Counted from the first letter of the stretch, positions 42,266-50,491 are shown. The stretch is 55,844 nt of DNA from an uncultured Woeseiaceae bacterium (GCA_947259285.1 CAMYMR010000006.1:1-55844), one strand, 5' to 3'. Numbers and translations are program-made. The notes: generated from the letters alone by a model not told the origin.

Positions 42266-43429
42266 ATGACTGACACGGACAAGAAACAGGGATTCGCGAC
42301 GCGTACGATCCATGCCGGCCAGGCGCCGGACCCGTCGACCGGCGCCATCATGCCGCCGATCTATGCAACCTCCACCTACGTGCAGTCGAGTCCCGGCAAG
42401 CATCAGGGTTACGAGTACTCTCGTACGCAGAATCCCACGCGCATGGCGTACGAGCGCTGTCTTGCGGACCTCGAGTCCGGTTCGTCGGGCTTCGCATTTG
42501 CCTCGGGCATGGCGGCGACGGCGACGATACTGGAGCTGATCGACAGCGGCAGTCACGTCGTCGCGATGGACGATCTGTACGGAGGCACACGCCGATTGTT
42601 TGCTGGCGTCCGCGAGCGCAGCGCCGGGCTTACCTTCAGCTTTGTCGATATGACCGATCCCGCGGCACTGGAAAGCGCTTTCCAGGAAGACACCAAAATG
42701 GTCTGGGTAGAAACGCCGAGCAATCCGCTGCTGAAGATTGTCGACATTGGCGCAGTGGCGGCACTCGCCCGACAACGCGGCGCGATCGTCGTGGTCGACA
42801 ATACGTTTGCAACACCCTGCCTGCAGCGACCACTCGAGCGCGGCGCCGACATCGTCATGCACTCTGCGACGAAATTCATCAATGGACATTCCGACATGAT
42901 TGGCGGCATCGTCGTCACGGCCGACGCGTCACTGTCAGAGCAGCTGGCCTATCTGCAGAACTCAGTTGGCGCCGTAGCAGGCCCCTTCGACAGCTTCCTG
43001 GCGTTGCGCGGCGTGAAGACGCTCGATGTCAGGATGCAGCGGCATTGCGACAGCGCGATGCGCATCGCCACCTGGCTCGAACAGGACCCGCGTGTAGAAA
43101 GCGTCCTTTACCCGGGACTGCCGTCGCACCCGCAGCACGCACTCGCGAAGGAACAGATGGACGATTTCGGCGGAATCGTCACGTTCTTTATCACGGGCGG
43201 CCTCGACGAGGCGCGCCGCTTCCTCGAGCGTTGCCAGCTATTCTCGCTGGCCGAGAGCCTCGGCGGCGTCGAGAGCCTGGTCGACCATCCGGCAATCATG
43301 ACGCATGCGAGCGTGCCGGAAGAAGAGCGCCGCAAACTCGGCATCAACGATCAGCTGATACGGCTTTCCGTGGGGATTGAGGCGATCGAGGATCTGATTG
43401 GCGATCTCGACCAGGCGCTGGGCCAATAA
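42266..43429 (+). CDS. Cystathionine gamma-lyase (Cys/Met PLP enzyme family)
   Basis: A 387-residue fold-type I PLP enzyme of the Cys/Met metabolism family. Motifs are YSRTQNPTR (PLP-phosphate contact from the neighbouring subunit), FASGMAATATIL, WVETPSNPLLKIVDI, VVDNTFATPCLQRPL, and the Schiff-base lysine in HSATKFINGHSD (Lys203). The family includes cystathionine gamma-synthase, gamma-lyase and beta-lyase. The gamma-lyase reading, cystathionine to cysteine plus 2-oxobutyrate, comes from the cbs gene directly upstream. The ATG at 42266 is chosen over a TTG six bases earlier. Confidence 0.92.
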   Translation: MTDTDKKQGFATRTIHAGQAPDPSTGAIMPPIYATSTYVQSSPGKHQGYEYSRTQNPTRMAYERCLADLESGSSGFAFASGMAATATILELIDSGSHVVAMDDLYGGTRRLFAGVRERSAGLTFSFVDMTDPAALESAFQEDTKMVWVETPSNPLLKIVDIGAVAALARQRGAIVVVDNTFATPCLQRPLERGADIVMHSATKFINGHSDMIGGIVVTADASLSEQLAYLQNSVGAVAGPFDSFLALRGVKTLDVRMQRHCDSAMRIATWLEQDPRVESVLYPGLPSHPQHALAKEQMDDFGGIVTFFITGGLDEARRFLERCQLFSLAESLGGVESLVDHPAIMTHASVPEEERRKLGINDQLIRLSVGIEAIEDLIGDLDQALGQ

Positions 43430-43432
43430 ACA

Positions 43433-43483
43433 GGGGTCGAACCGCGGTATTCGCTTGACTGGCGAAAACCTCGGTTCGACCCC
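43433..43483. repeat. GTCGAACC-type inverted repeat between cth and the FN3 gene
   Basis: GGGGTCGAACCG (43433-43444) and CGGTTCGACCCC (43472-43483) are perfect 12-base arms around a 27-base centre. Read on the minus strand, its first 23 bases match the element after metH (35133 onward). It lies between two convergent genes and could act as a bidirectional terminator, but no long T-run is present on either side. Confidence 0.75.
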
Positions 43484-43499
43484 GGTCTATTTGTATCGA

Positions 43500-44213
43500 C
43501 TAGCGTGTATCCCGGATAGCCTGGGCCGAGAGGTCGCTCTCCATGCCCTGGCTGTTCAACGCCGTCGACGCGAAGTACCAGATGTCAGGGGTCAGGCCGT
43601 CGACGACGTAGGTTGTGATGCCCGGATTTGACACCTCGATGACGTTGCCCAGGTTTGCGGAATTGACGCCATAGTAAATGCGGTAGCCCGCAAGGTCCGT
43701 GAGCGGAGTGCCGTCGGTGTTTTGCGTGGGCGCCTGCCAGTTGAGCGTCACGGCGGCCACGCCCGTCGACGTTACCTCAATGGCGAAAGCCGGCAGCTCA
43801 GCGGTTGCTTTGCTGTCGCTGGCCGCTATCGTGATAGAGCTGTACTGGCCGACATCAGAAGCTGTCGGGGTCCCATAGAGGGCGCCCGTGGTGGGATCAA
43901 AGTCTGCCCAAGCCGGCTTATTGGCGATCGTGAAGCTCAACGAATCGCCATCCGGATCCGATGCGTCCGGCACGAAGTCGAAGAAGGAGTTCTCCAGTAC
44001 CGTTCCAGTGGGTGTCCCTGAAATACTCGGTGGAGAGTTAGTGTTCTCCCGGATTTTCTTGAGCAGTCCCTTACCCTGTCCTTTCTGGGGAGCAGTGTCC
44101 TTACGGGGCTTTGCCAATGCCTCGGGGCTGATGGCGAGGTTTGCAGCACACAGCAAGATTGCGGAGAGGCAGAAAACGCCAAGTCGAGATCGGTCCGTGA
44201 TACGTATTTTCAT
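43500..44213 (-). CDS. Secreted protein with Ig-like (He_PIG) and fibronectin type III domains
   Basis: A 237-residue exported protein. A signal peptide (about 1-34, ending ALA-KPR) is followed by a basic linker (PRKDTAPQKGQGKGLLKKI). A cadherin/He_PIG-like beta-sandwich (about 60-147) opens with PPSISGTPTGTVLENS and includes DASDPDGDSLSFTIANKPAW and FDPTTGALYGTPT. A fibronectin type III domain (about 153-235) has VTLNWQAPTQNTDGTPL, AGYRIYYG and YVVDGLTPDIWYF. No catalytic domain or sorting motif is visible. It resembles a matrix, adhesion or surface-binding module. The upstream c-di-GMP riboswitch supports a sessile-lifestyle role. Ends in TAG. Confidence 0.88.
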   Translation of the reverse strand: MKIRITDRSRLGVFCLSAILLCAANLAISPEALAKPRKDTAPQKGQGKGLLKKIRENTNSPPSISGTPTGTVLENSFFDFVPDASDPDGDSLSFTIANKPAWADFDPTTGALYGTPTASDVGQYSSITIAASDSKATAELPAFAIEVTSTGVAAVTLNWQAPTQNTDGTPLTDLAGYRIYYGVNSANLGNVIEVSNPGITTYVVDGLTPDIWYFASTALNSQGMESDLSAQAIRDTR

Positions 44214-44323
44214 CGAGATTCCTGGTCAAGTCCTTTTGCTGATTTCGGGCAAAACGACCAGAACTCTCGACCGGCGATGACGCCGGACTCGCCGAATACA
44301 GGTATTTCTTCGGCGTTGGTTTT

Positions 44324-44404
44324 GGCAACCCCGCTGTCCTAGGCTCCTGCCCGTAGACCGGTGGCTTTGCGTCCCTGGCTTTCGCCAGGTTTGCCCTTGT
44401 CATT
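44324..44404 (-). ncRNA. Cyclic di-GMP-I riboswitch (GEMM-I)
   Basis: Read on the minus strand. The 5' end AAGGGCAAACC begins P1, and a stem TGGC-GAAA-GCCA with a GNRA tetraloop follows. The hallmark GGACGCAAAGCC comes next, then the second arm CCGGTCTACGG, and the closing GGACAGC-GGGGTTGCC that pairs back with GGGCAAACC. The order and the conserved bases match the c-di-GMP-I aptamer, including the tetraloop and the GCAAAGCC core. It lies 110 bases upstream of the FN3-domain gene. Two hairpins follow the aptamer (CGCCGAA...TTCGGCG and CCGGCG-TCAT-CGCCGG) and may form the expression platform. Without a clear poly-U run, the on/off sense cannot be told. Confidence 0.93.
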
Positions 44405-44479
44405 GAGATTTAACGTAACAAATCGATGAAAAAATGCCGGCGCGTTTTGACTTAATGCACCGTGAACTTTCAGAACTGT

Positions 44480-44514
44480 GAACCGGTGCTCAATTCGAAT
44501 ACGAGACCGGTTTC
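44480..44514. repeat. Imperfect palindrome between prfA and the riboswitch
   Basis: GAACCGGTGCTC and GAGACCGGTTTC flank the self-complementary ATTCGAAT; the stem is about ten base pairs with one bulge. It is followed on the plus strand by TTGTCGACCCCTGA, which resembles one arm of the GTCGAACC repeats. It may end prfA transcription (minus strand) or be a decayed repeat. The remaining bases of the 44214-44541 gap outside the riboswitch show no gene. Confidence 0.45.
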
Positions 44515-44541
44515 TTGTCGACCCCTGATTATTCTCTAATA

Positions 44542-45518
44542 TTATTGGGTGGCGCCGAGGGCTGCTAGCTGGTCGGCCTGGTACTCGTTGATCAGCGGTT
44601 CTATCACCTGTTCGAGATGCCCTTCAATGATTTCATCGAGCTTGTAAAGCGTCAGGTTGATGCGGTGGTCGGTGACACGACCCTGTGGAAAGTTGTAGGT
44701 CCGAATGCGCTCGCTGCGATCGCCGGAACCCACCAGCAAACGACGTCTTTCCGCCTGCTCTGTTTCCTGCTCGGACACACGGACGTCCAGCAGTCGCGCC
44801 TGCAGCAGCGACATAGCCCGAGCCCGGTTCTTGTGTTGCGATCGTTCGTCCTGGCACTCGACGACGATGCCGGTCGGCAGGTGAGTAAGCCGCACGGCGG
44901 AGTCCGTCTTGTTGACGTGCTGTCCACCCGCACCCGATGCGCGATAGGTGTCGACCCTGAGATCTGCCGGATTAACCTCTTCGGCTTCGATTTCATCCGG
45001 CTCCGGCAGCCGGATACGCGGCAGATGATTTCCTTGTAGCCGCCGTGCTCTCCCTCGCGTGCCGAGAGGATTTCGATCGACCACCCCTTCGACTCCGCGT
45101 ACTTGGAGTACATGCGAAACAGATCGCCGGCGAATATCGCGGCCTCGTCGCCGCCGGTGCCTGCCCGGATTTCGAGAAAGACATTGCTCTCGTCATGCGG
45201 GTCGGCGGGAATCAACGATTTCTGCAGCTCGGCCAGCAACGCCTCGCGACGTGAGTTAAGACTCTGCAATTCCTCCTGGCCCATCTCACGAATTTCGGCG
45301 TCGGCGTCCGCCGTCATTTCCTCGGCCGAGGCGATGTCGTCGAGGATCGCCCGATAGCGTTCGAACGACTGCACGACCGGCTCGATCCGGGCGTACTCTT
45401 TCGACAGGTTGCGAAACTGGTTCTGGTCGGAGATGACGTCGGGGTCGGCAAGCAGGCCGGCAATTTCCTCGAACCGCTCCTGCACGGACTCGAGCTTTAA
45501 GCGAATAGAATCTTTCAT
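44542..45518 (-). pseudogene. prfA: Peptide chain release factor 1, internal deletion and frameshift
   Basis: RF1 terminates translation at UAA and UAG. From ATG 45516-45518 the frame reads as RF1 domain 1 and the start of domain 2 ([20 protein letters not shown] to [15 protein letters not shown]). The frame is then wrong. RF1 resumes in another frame at [22 protein letters not shown] and continues through the GGQ motif ([13 protein letters not shown]) and the normal C-terminus to the TAA at 44542. Start to stop is 977 bases against 1083 for a 360-residue RF1, so about 106 bases are missing. The lost segment is the one holding the PxT stop-codon recognition tripeptide. As written the gene cannot make working RF1. 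It lies 12 bases after hemA, the usual hemA-prfA order. Confidence 0.88.
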
Positions 45519-45530
45519 CGCACGACCCTG

Positions 45531-46784
45531 TCAGTCTTCCCGGAGCCCGAATATCGACCGCGCGGCGTCAATGAGATCCTGATCCGCTGCTTCGCCAGCT
45601 TTCCGCAGCGCGACGCTCGGCTTGTGCAGCAGCTTCTTCATCAGCGCCGCGGTCGCGTAGTCGATGGCATCCTCGGCCGACTCACCGCGTGCCAGTCGGC
45701 GCCGCGCCTGCGCGGCTATCTCGTTGCGCAAGGTTTCACCGTTCTCTCGCAGCGCCGCGATCACCGGAACCACTTCCTTCGATCGCTCGATGCCTGCATA
45801 GCGCGCGATTTCCTCGTCCAGCAGACGATTCGCCTCCACAGCCGCCGCCTCGCGATTTCCCTGGCCTTCCAGTATCACCCTGTCGAGATCGTCGATCGTG
45901 TAAAGATAAACATCGCTCAAATCGGCGACACTCGCCTCAATATCCCTTGGCACCGCGATATCGACGGCAAAGATCGGTTTACGCTTGCGAGCCTTGATGG
46001 CCGCCCGCATCTGCTCGAACGTAATGACGGGCTCTGTTGCCGCGGTCGACGTAATAAGAATGTCGGCTTCGGGAAGAGTGCCCTCGATTTCCGACAGCGG
46101 CAGGGCGAAACCGCCAAACTGGCCGGCAAGTTCCTGGGCGCGCTCTACGCTGCGGTTCGCGACGAACATACGTCCAATGCCGCGTTTGTGCAGATGCTTC
46201 GCAACCAGTTCGATCGTGACGCCGGCCCCGACGAGCAGTGCCGTGTGTTTCTTGAAGCCGGCGAAGAACTGGTTGGCAAGATTGACGGCGGCCGAGGCGA
46301 CAGACACCGGGCTTGCACCGATCTCGGTGTCCGTGCGGATTTTTTTGGCCACGGCAAAGGTATGCTGGAAAAGGAGGCTGAGCTTCCTGCCAAGCGCTTG
46401 GGATCTCTGTGCGTCACGATACGCATCTTTTAGCTGGCCAAGGATCTGCGGTTCGCCGAGTACCATGGAATCAAGGCCACAGGCGACGCGGAAAATATGC
46501 CGGATCGCATCGTTTCCCTGCAGAGTGAACAGCGAATCGCTGAAGGACGGATCAAGGTTGCGTTCGTCCTGCAACCAGGACCGCACGCGGCCGCCGCCGC
46601 CATCATCCGTTATCACGTAGAACTCGGTGCGATTGCAGGTCGACAGCAACACTGCCTCCTCGACTCCATCGAGCGCTAGCAGGCTCTTCAGCGCGCGCGG
46701 GGTGTCGTCACCCGCGAACACGACTTGCTCGCGAATTTCGATAGGTGCCGTGTTATGGTTCAGCCCGAGTATTTGCAGCGGCAT
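45531..46784 (-). CDS. hemA: Glutamyl-tRNA reductase
   Basis: Reduces Glu-tRNA(Glu) to glutamate-1-semialdehyde with NADPH, the first committed step of C5 tetrapyrrole synthesis. The ATG at 46782-46784 (MPLQILGLNHNTAPIEIRE) gives 417 residues; the open extension before it has no family match. The catalytic cysteine is Cys50 in LLSTCNRTEFY. VLGEPQILGQLKDAYRDA, the NADPH-domain VGAGVTIELVAKHL and the C-terminal dimerisation helices follow. It is divergent from the TPR gene with a 105-base gap. It and MetH are both in the tetrapyrrole sphere (heme or cobalamin), but no common control is seen. Confidence 0.97.
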   Translation of the reverse strand: MPLQILGLNHNTAPIEIREQVVFAGDDTPRALKSLLALDGVEEAVLLSTCNRTEFYVITDDGGGGRVRSWLQDERNLDPSFSDSLFTLQGNDAIRHIFRVACGLDSMVLGEPQILGQLKDAYRDAQRSQALGRKLSLLFQHTFAVAKKIRTDTEIGASPVSVASAAVNLANQFFAGFKKHTALLVGAGVTIELVAKHLHKRGIGRMFVANRSVERAQELAGQFGGFALPLSEIEGTLPEADILITSTAATEPVITFEQMRAAIKARKRKPIFAVDIAVPRDIEASVADLSDVYLYTIDDLDRVILEGQGNREAAAVEANRLLDEEIARYAGIERSKEVVPVIAALRENGETLRNEIAAQARRRLARGESAEDAIDYATAALMKKLLHKPSVALRKAGEAADQDLIDAARSIFGLRED

Positions 46785-46889
46785 AACGTTACTGTTGGCG
46801 CCGATACGGCACTCAAGGATTTCGGAGTGCGTATGATAAGCGAACTGAACCGCGAGTTCCTTGTCTGTGTAATAAACGGACGACATTTT

Positions 46890-48575
46890 ATGCATGAACT
46901 TCGACGATGGCTGTTAGCCACCGTGCTGACAACGCTATTCGCCCTGATCGCCGAGCCCGTCGCCGCCGCCGATGAGCCCAAAGCCTCTGACGCCAGCGCC
47001 CACATCCTGCAGGCCGAGATGGCCCTGCAACGACAGGACTATCTCGAGGCCGCCGTCGAGTATCGCAAAGCGGCAGAACTCAGCAAGAGCGCCGAGGTTG
47101 CCAGAAAAGCAACCATGGTTGCTTTCTCCTATCGCTTTGATGAGGAGGCGCTGAAGGCTGCGAAGCGATGGGCGAAGTTGGAGCCGGACAGCGACGAGGC
47201 GCGTATTTACCTCGCGCAATGTTATTTTCGCGGCGGTGACTTGCGTAACGCGCGCAAGAGTTTCAAGCGGCTTGTCGAGAAAGGCGAGGAGCCGGCCGGC
47301 CGACGCTTGCTTTCGCTGGTCCGATATCTGTCGGAAGAAGATGAGCCGGAAAAGGCCGACAAACTGATGCGGTCGCTGGCGAAACCCTACAAAGATTCGC
47401 CATTGGCTCATTATGCGGCGGCCGTGCTCGCGCTGGAGGCCGGCGACACCGAGCACGCAAAGCAGCGGGCCTTGCGCTCGAGCGAGCTTGACCCGGAGAA
47501 CATCAAGCCGAAGCTTCTGTACGCCCGGTCGATGCTTATCGAAGGCGACACCGAAAGGGCGATCGAGTATACGGCGCGAATTATTGGTGATGACCCGGAC
47601 CCCGATCCCGACGCCAGAATGGAGCTGGCGATCATGTACATGATGTCGGGGCGTGACGATGATGCGCTGAGCCAGGTGAATCAGGTATTGCTTGAACAGT
47701 CGGGACGTACTGATGCGCTTCGCCTTATGGCGATCATCAACTTCCGCCAGGAGTTCCTCGACGCTGCCTGGGATGATTTCGAGGACCTGCTCGCGACCGG
47801 TCAGTACCGCATGGATGCCCTTTATTATCTGGGGCGTATCGCGGATTATCGCGAAGATTTCGATCAGGCAATTCTTCTTTACCGTGAAGTTCGCTACGGT
47901 ATGAATGCGCCCGCCGCGCAGCGCCGTGCCGGCGCGCTGCTCGCATTTGAAAAAGACGATCTCGATGCGGCGGTAGAGGTGCTCGATGAATTTGCGCAGA
48001 GTTCGCCGTCGCACGCGGTTGACATGCTTATCGCCAAGGCTCAGCTGTACGCATCAGCTGAGCAATACGAGCAGTCCCTCGAGCTCTACGATCGTGCCGT
48101 CGAGTTCCGGCCAGAGCAGGAAGGCATTGCGCTTAGCCGGGCCGAGCTGTTGCTTCGCATGGGTCGGCTCGACGACGCGCTCGATGCATACACGGCCGCT
48201 GCCGGGAAGTGGCCCGATAGTGCGCTGTCACTCAACGCGCTCGGATATACGCTTGCCGATCGGACCGAGCGCTATGCCGAGGCCGAAGTGTTGATCAGAA
48301 AAGCACTCGAACTCGATCCCGACAGCCCGGCGATCATCGACAGCATGGGTTGGGTGTTGTTCAAGCTTGGCCGCCATACCGAGGCGCTGACGGAGCTGCG
48401 GCGGGCGTACGCCGGTTTCGATGATCCGGAAGTTGCCGCGCATCTCGTCGAAGTGCTTCTCGCGCTGGATCGCGAGGAGGACGCGCTCGAGCTGCTGGAG
48501 TCGGCAACGGAAAAGACCCCTGACAGTCCTTTGCTGGATGATGTTCGTAATCGCCTGTTCCCCGACACGCCCTGA
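46890..48575 (+). CDS. TPR-repeat protein with signal peptide
   Basis: A 561-residue exported protein. The ATG at 46890 opens a signal peptide (MHELRRWLLATVLTTLFALI, cleaved near VAA-ADE). The rest is a row of tetratricopeptide repeats, for example ILQAEMALQRQDYLEAAVEYRKAAELS, AKRWAKLEPDSDEARIYLAQCYFRGGDL, and toward the end LNALGYTLADRTERYAEAEVLIRKALELDPDSPAIIDSMGW-type units. It is usually found upstream of lolB in gammaproteobacteria. A scaffold or envelope-assembly role is likely, but no specific activity is known. It ends four bases before the chosen lolB start. Confidence 0.93.
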   Translation: MHELRRWLLATVLTTLFALIAEPVAAADEPKASDASAHILQAEMALQRQDYLEAAVEYRKAAELSKSAEVARKATMVAFSYRFDEEALKAAKRWAKLEPDSDEARIYLAQCYFRGGDLRNARKSFKRLVEKGEEPAGRRLLSLVRYLSEEDEPEKADKLMRSLAKPYKDSPLAHYAAAVLALEAGDTEHAKQRALRSSELDPENIKPKLLYARSMLIEGDTERAIEYTARIIGDDPDPDPDARMELAIMYMMSGRDDDALSQVNQVLLEQSGRTDALRLMAIINFRQEFLDAAWDDFEDLLATGQYRMDALYYLGRIADYREDFDQAILLYREVRYGMNAPAAQRRAGALLAFEKDDLDAAVEVLDEFAQSSPSHAVDMLIAKAQLYASAEQYEQSLELYDRAVEFRPEQEGIALSRAELLLRMGRLDDALDAYTAAAGKWPDSALSLNALGYTLADRTERYAEAEVLIRKALELDPDSPAIIDSMGWVLFKLGRHTEALTELRRAYAGFDDPEVAAHLVEVLLALDREEDALELLESATEKTPDSPLLDDVRNRLFPDTP

Positions 48576-48579
48576 GCCT

Positions 48580-49182
48580 TTGCTGCGTGCAGGCGCCTGG
48601 CTCATGCTGGGCGTTTGCCTGCTTGCCGGATGCGCCGTCACCCGCCAGGGAATGCAGCTGCCGGATATGAGCACCTGGGAGGCGCGCAGTGCGGTTCTGA
48701 GTAACGTCCGTGACTGGGAGTTCGTTGGACGCATAGCGGTCAAGGCGGGCAACGACGGTTTCAACGGTAAATTCAACTGGGCACAGCAGGACGACGCCTT
48801 CGACGCGACCGTTGGCGGACCGTTGGGAATTGGCACGGTGCGCATCGAGGGTGACGGGCGCTCGGTTTTGTTGACGGACAAAGACGGCGCCCAGACCTGG
48901 CTTCAGGATGTGGAGTCGGAACTCTATTATCGCTACGGTTGGACGATTCCCGTTGCAAGCTTGCGATACTGGGCACTCGGCGTTCCCGACCCGTCAGCGG
49001 CGGCGGAAACGGAACTCGATGAACAAGGCCGCCTTGTGCGCCTTCGCCAACGTGACTGGGTGGTCGAAATTTCCCGTTATCGTGAGGGCGGTGGCCAACA
49101 GATGCCGCGCATTCTGTCAGCGACGAATGCCGAAACGCGCGTGCGCATGGTCATCGACCAGTGGTTGTTCTTCGATCGTTGA
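48580..49182 (+). CDS. lolB: Outer-membrane lipoprotein LolB
   Basis: Receives lipoproteins from the LolA carrier and inserts them into the outer membrane; itself a lipoprotein. Starting at TTG 48580 gives 200 residues with a good lipoprotein signal (MLRAGAWLMLGVCLLAGC, lipobox cysteine Cys18). The first ATG is at 48604 and would leave a signal without a basic n-region, so the TTG is preferred. The LolB fold is shown by WEFVGRIAVKAGNDGFNGKFNW, FDATVGGPLGIGTVRIEG and YRYGWTIPVASLRYWALG. The gene normally followed by ispE is followed here directly by tRNA-Gln. Confidence 0.93.
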   Translation: MLRAGAWLMLGVCLLAGCAVTRQGMQLPDMSTWEARSAVLSNVRDWEFVGRIAVKAGNDGFNGKFNWAQQDDAFDATVGGPLGIGTVRIEGDGRSVLLTDKDGAQTWLQDVESELYYRYGWTIPVASLRYWALGVPDPSAAAETELDEQGRLVRLRQRDWVVEISRYREGGGQQMPRILSATNAETRVRMVIDQWLFFDR

Positions 49183-49207
49183 CAGCACTGGACCCTCGCC
49201 GCACAAT
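49179..49207 (+). promoter_or_regulatory. Promoter for tRNA-Gln
   Basis: A perfect -35 box TTGACA (49179-49184), overlapping the lolB stop codon, is followed after exactly 17 bases by CACAAT (49202-49207), four of six matches to TATAAT. Transcription would start about 20 bases before the tRNA. Confidence 0.65.
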
Positions 49208-49234
49208 TGCGCCGCAACGCACTTTAACGCGGAT

Positions 49235-49309
49235 TGGGGCGTAGCCAAGCGGTAAGGCATCGGGTTTTGATCCCGTGTATCGCAGGTTCGAATCCTGCCG
49301 CCCCAGCCA
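49235..49309 (+). tRNA. tRNA-Gln (TTG)
   Basis: A 75-base cloverleaf with encoded CCA. The acceptor stem TGGGGCG pairs with CGCCCCA, with discriminator G. The anticodon loop TTTTGAT gives anticodon TTG, and the T-arm GCAGG-TTCGAAT-CCTGC is perfect. It sits between lolB and prs as in pseudomonads, but without ispE between lolB and the tRNA. Confidence 0.97.
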
Positions 49310-49331
49310 TTCTGAGCCTTGAGGTTATATC

Positions 49332-50285
49332 GTGGAAGTCGGAACGATGGCGGTCTTTTCGGGTAACGCCCACCCGCAGCTCGCGCGGGATATTACCCGC
49401 TACCTCCGGATCCCTCTGTCCAAGGCCCTGGTCGGGCGTTTCTCCGACGGTGAAGTCAACGTCGAGATTCTCGAGAATATCCGCGGCAGGGAGACATTCA
49501 TCGTCCAGCCGACCTGTCCGCCGACGCAGGAAAACCTCATGGAGCTGCTGGTTATGGTCGATGCGGCCAAGCGAGCGTCGGCCGCCACCGTTACTGCTGT
49601 CATTCCGTATTTCGGTTTTGGTCGCCAGGATCGGCGACCAAGGTCGTCACGTGTTCCCATTACCGCGAAGCTCGTGGCGAAGCTGATAACGACGGCCGGC
49701 GTCGACCGGGTTCTGACGGTCGATTTGCATGCCGATCAGATCCAGGGTTTTTTCGACATCGCCGTCGACAATGTGTACGCGTCTCCGATCCTGCTGGGCG
49801 ATGCCTGGAAACAAAAATACAACGACATGGTCGTGGTATCCCCGGATGTCGGCGGCGTTGTCAGGGCGCGCGCACTGGCCAAGCGCCTGGGCGATGCGGA
49901 TCTTGTCATTATCGACAAGCGGCGTGCCGCGGCCAACCAGTCGGAAGTCATGAACATTATCGGCGAGGTCGAGGGCAAGAACTGCGTCATGATCGACGAT
50001 ATGGTCGATACGGCGGGCACCCTTTGCCAGGCGGCGGGCGCGCTGAAGGAGGAGGGCGCCGCGAGCGTCGACGCCTACATTACCCATCCCGTATTGTCCG
50101 GCCCTGCCGTTTCACGCATCCAGGAATCGGCGCTGGATAACATGGTCGTAACGGACACCATTCCCCTGAACGCGGAGGCGCGCGCCTGCACCAAGATCAG
50201 GCAGCTCTCTACCGCCGAGCTGTTGGCCGAGACCATGCGCCGAATCAGCGATAACGAGTCGGTATCGTCCCTTTACGTCGATTGA
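49332..50285 (+). CDS. prs: Ribose-phosphate pyrophosphokinase
   Basis: Makes PRPP from ribose 5-phosphate and ATP for nucleotide, NAD, histidine and tryptophan synthesis. The 317-residue protein has [31 protein letters not shown], the PRPP-type motif [13 protein letters not shown], and the Walker-like phosphate site [13 protein letters not shown]. The GTG start at 49332 has AGG at good spacing upstream and is preferred over the ATG at 49347. It is about 20 bases after tRNA-Gln and may be partly read through from it. Confidence 0.97.
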   Translation: MEVGTMAVFSGNAHPQLARDITRYLRIPLSKALVGRFSDGEVNVEILENIRGRETFIVQPTCPPTQENLMELLVMVDAAKRASAATVTAVIPYFGFGRQDRRPRSSRVPITAKLVAKLITTAGVDRVLTVDLHADQIQGFFDIAVDNVYASPILLGDAWKQKYNDMVVVSPDVGGVVRARALAKRLGDADLVIIDKRRAAANQSEVMNIIGEVEGKNCVMIDDMVDTAGTLCQAAGALKEEGAASVDAYITHPVLSGPAVSRIQESALDNMVVTDTIPLNAEARACTKIRQLSTAELLAETMRRISDNESVSSLYVD

Positions 50286-50297
50286 TCGCACCTGTGT

Positions 50298-50375
50298 TGT
50301 AGGAGCGGGCCGTGCCCGCGAGTGATGCAGCGCCGCTGCATCACCGATCGGCCGCAAGGCGGCGGCCTGCAGGGT
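50298..50375. repeat. REP-like palindromic element between prs and rplY
   Basis: GTAGGAGCGGGC-CGT-GCCCGC forms a first hairpin (about 50305-50319). A perfect 11-base palindrome GTGATGCAGCG-C-CGCTGCATCAC follows (50322-50344), and the GC-rich GGCCGCAAGGCGGCGGCC closes the element. The opening GTAGGAGCGGGC is typical of REP sequences in pseudomonads and relatives. No transposase is nearby. Confidence 0.7.
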
Positions 50376-50491
50376 GGTGGTCAGCAGCGACTTGAGTTAA
50401 GATGCGCGCCCTTGCGCAGATTGGTCGCGGTCTGCGTTTATTCGATAGCTTAAGAAATTTAAGCAAAAACAATTAGTTATGGAGAACTGTC

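Noticed and set aside
44101-44403. Open frame of 100 codons on the minus strand upstream of the FN3 gene
   Set aside because: Its first part is the translation of the c-di-GMP riboswitch, and its end overlaps the signal-peptide region of the FN3 gene in another frame; no protein family features.
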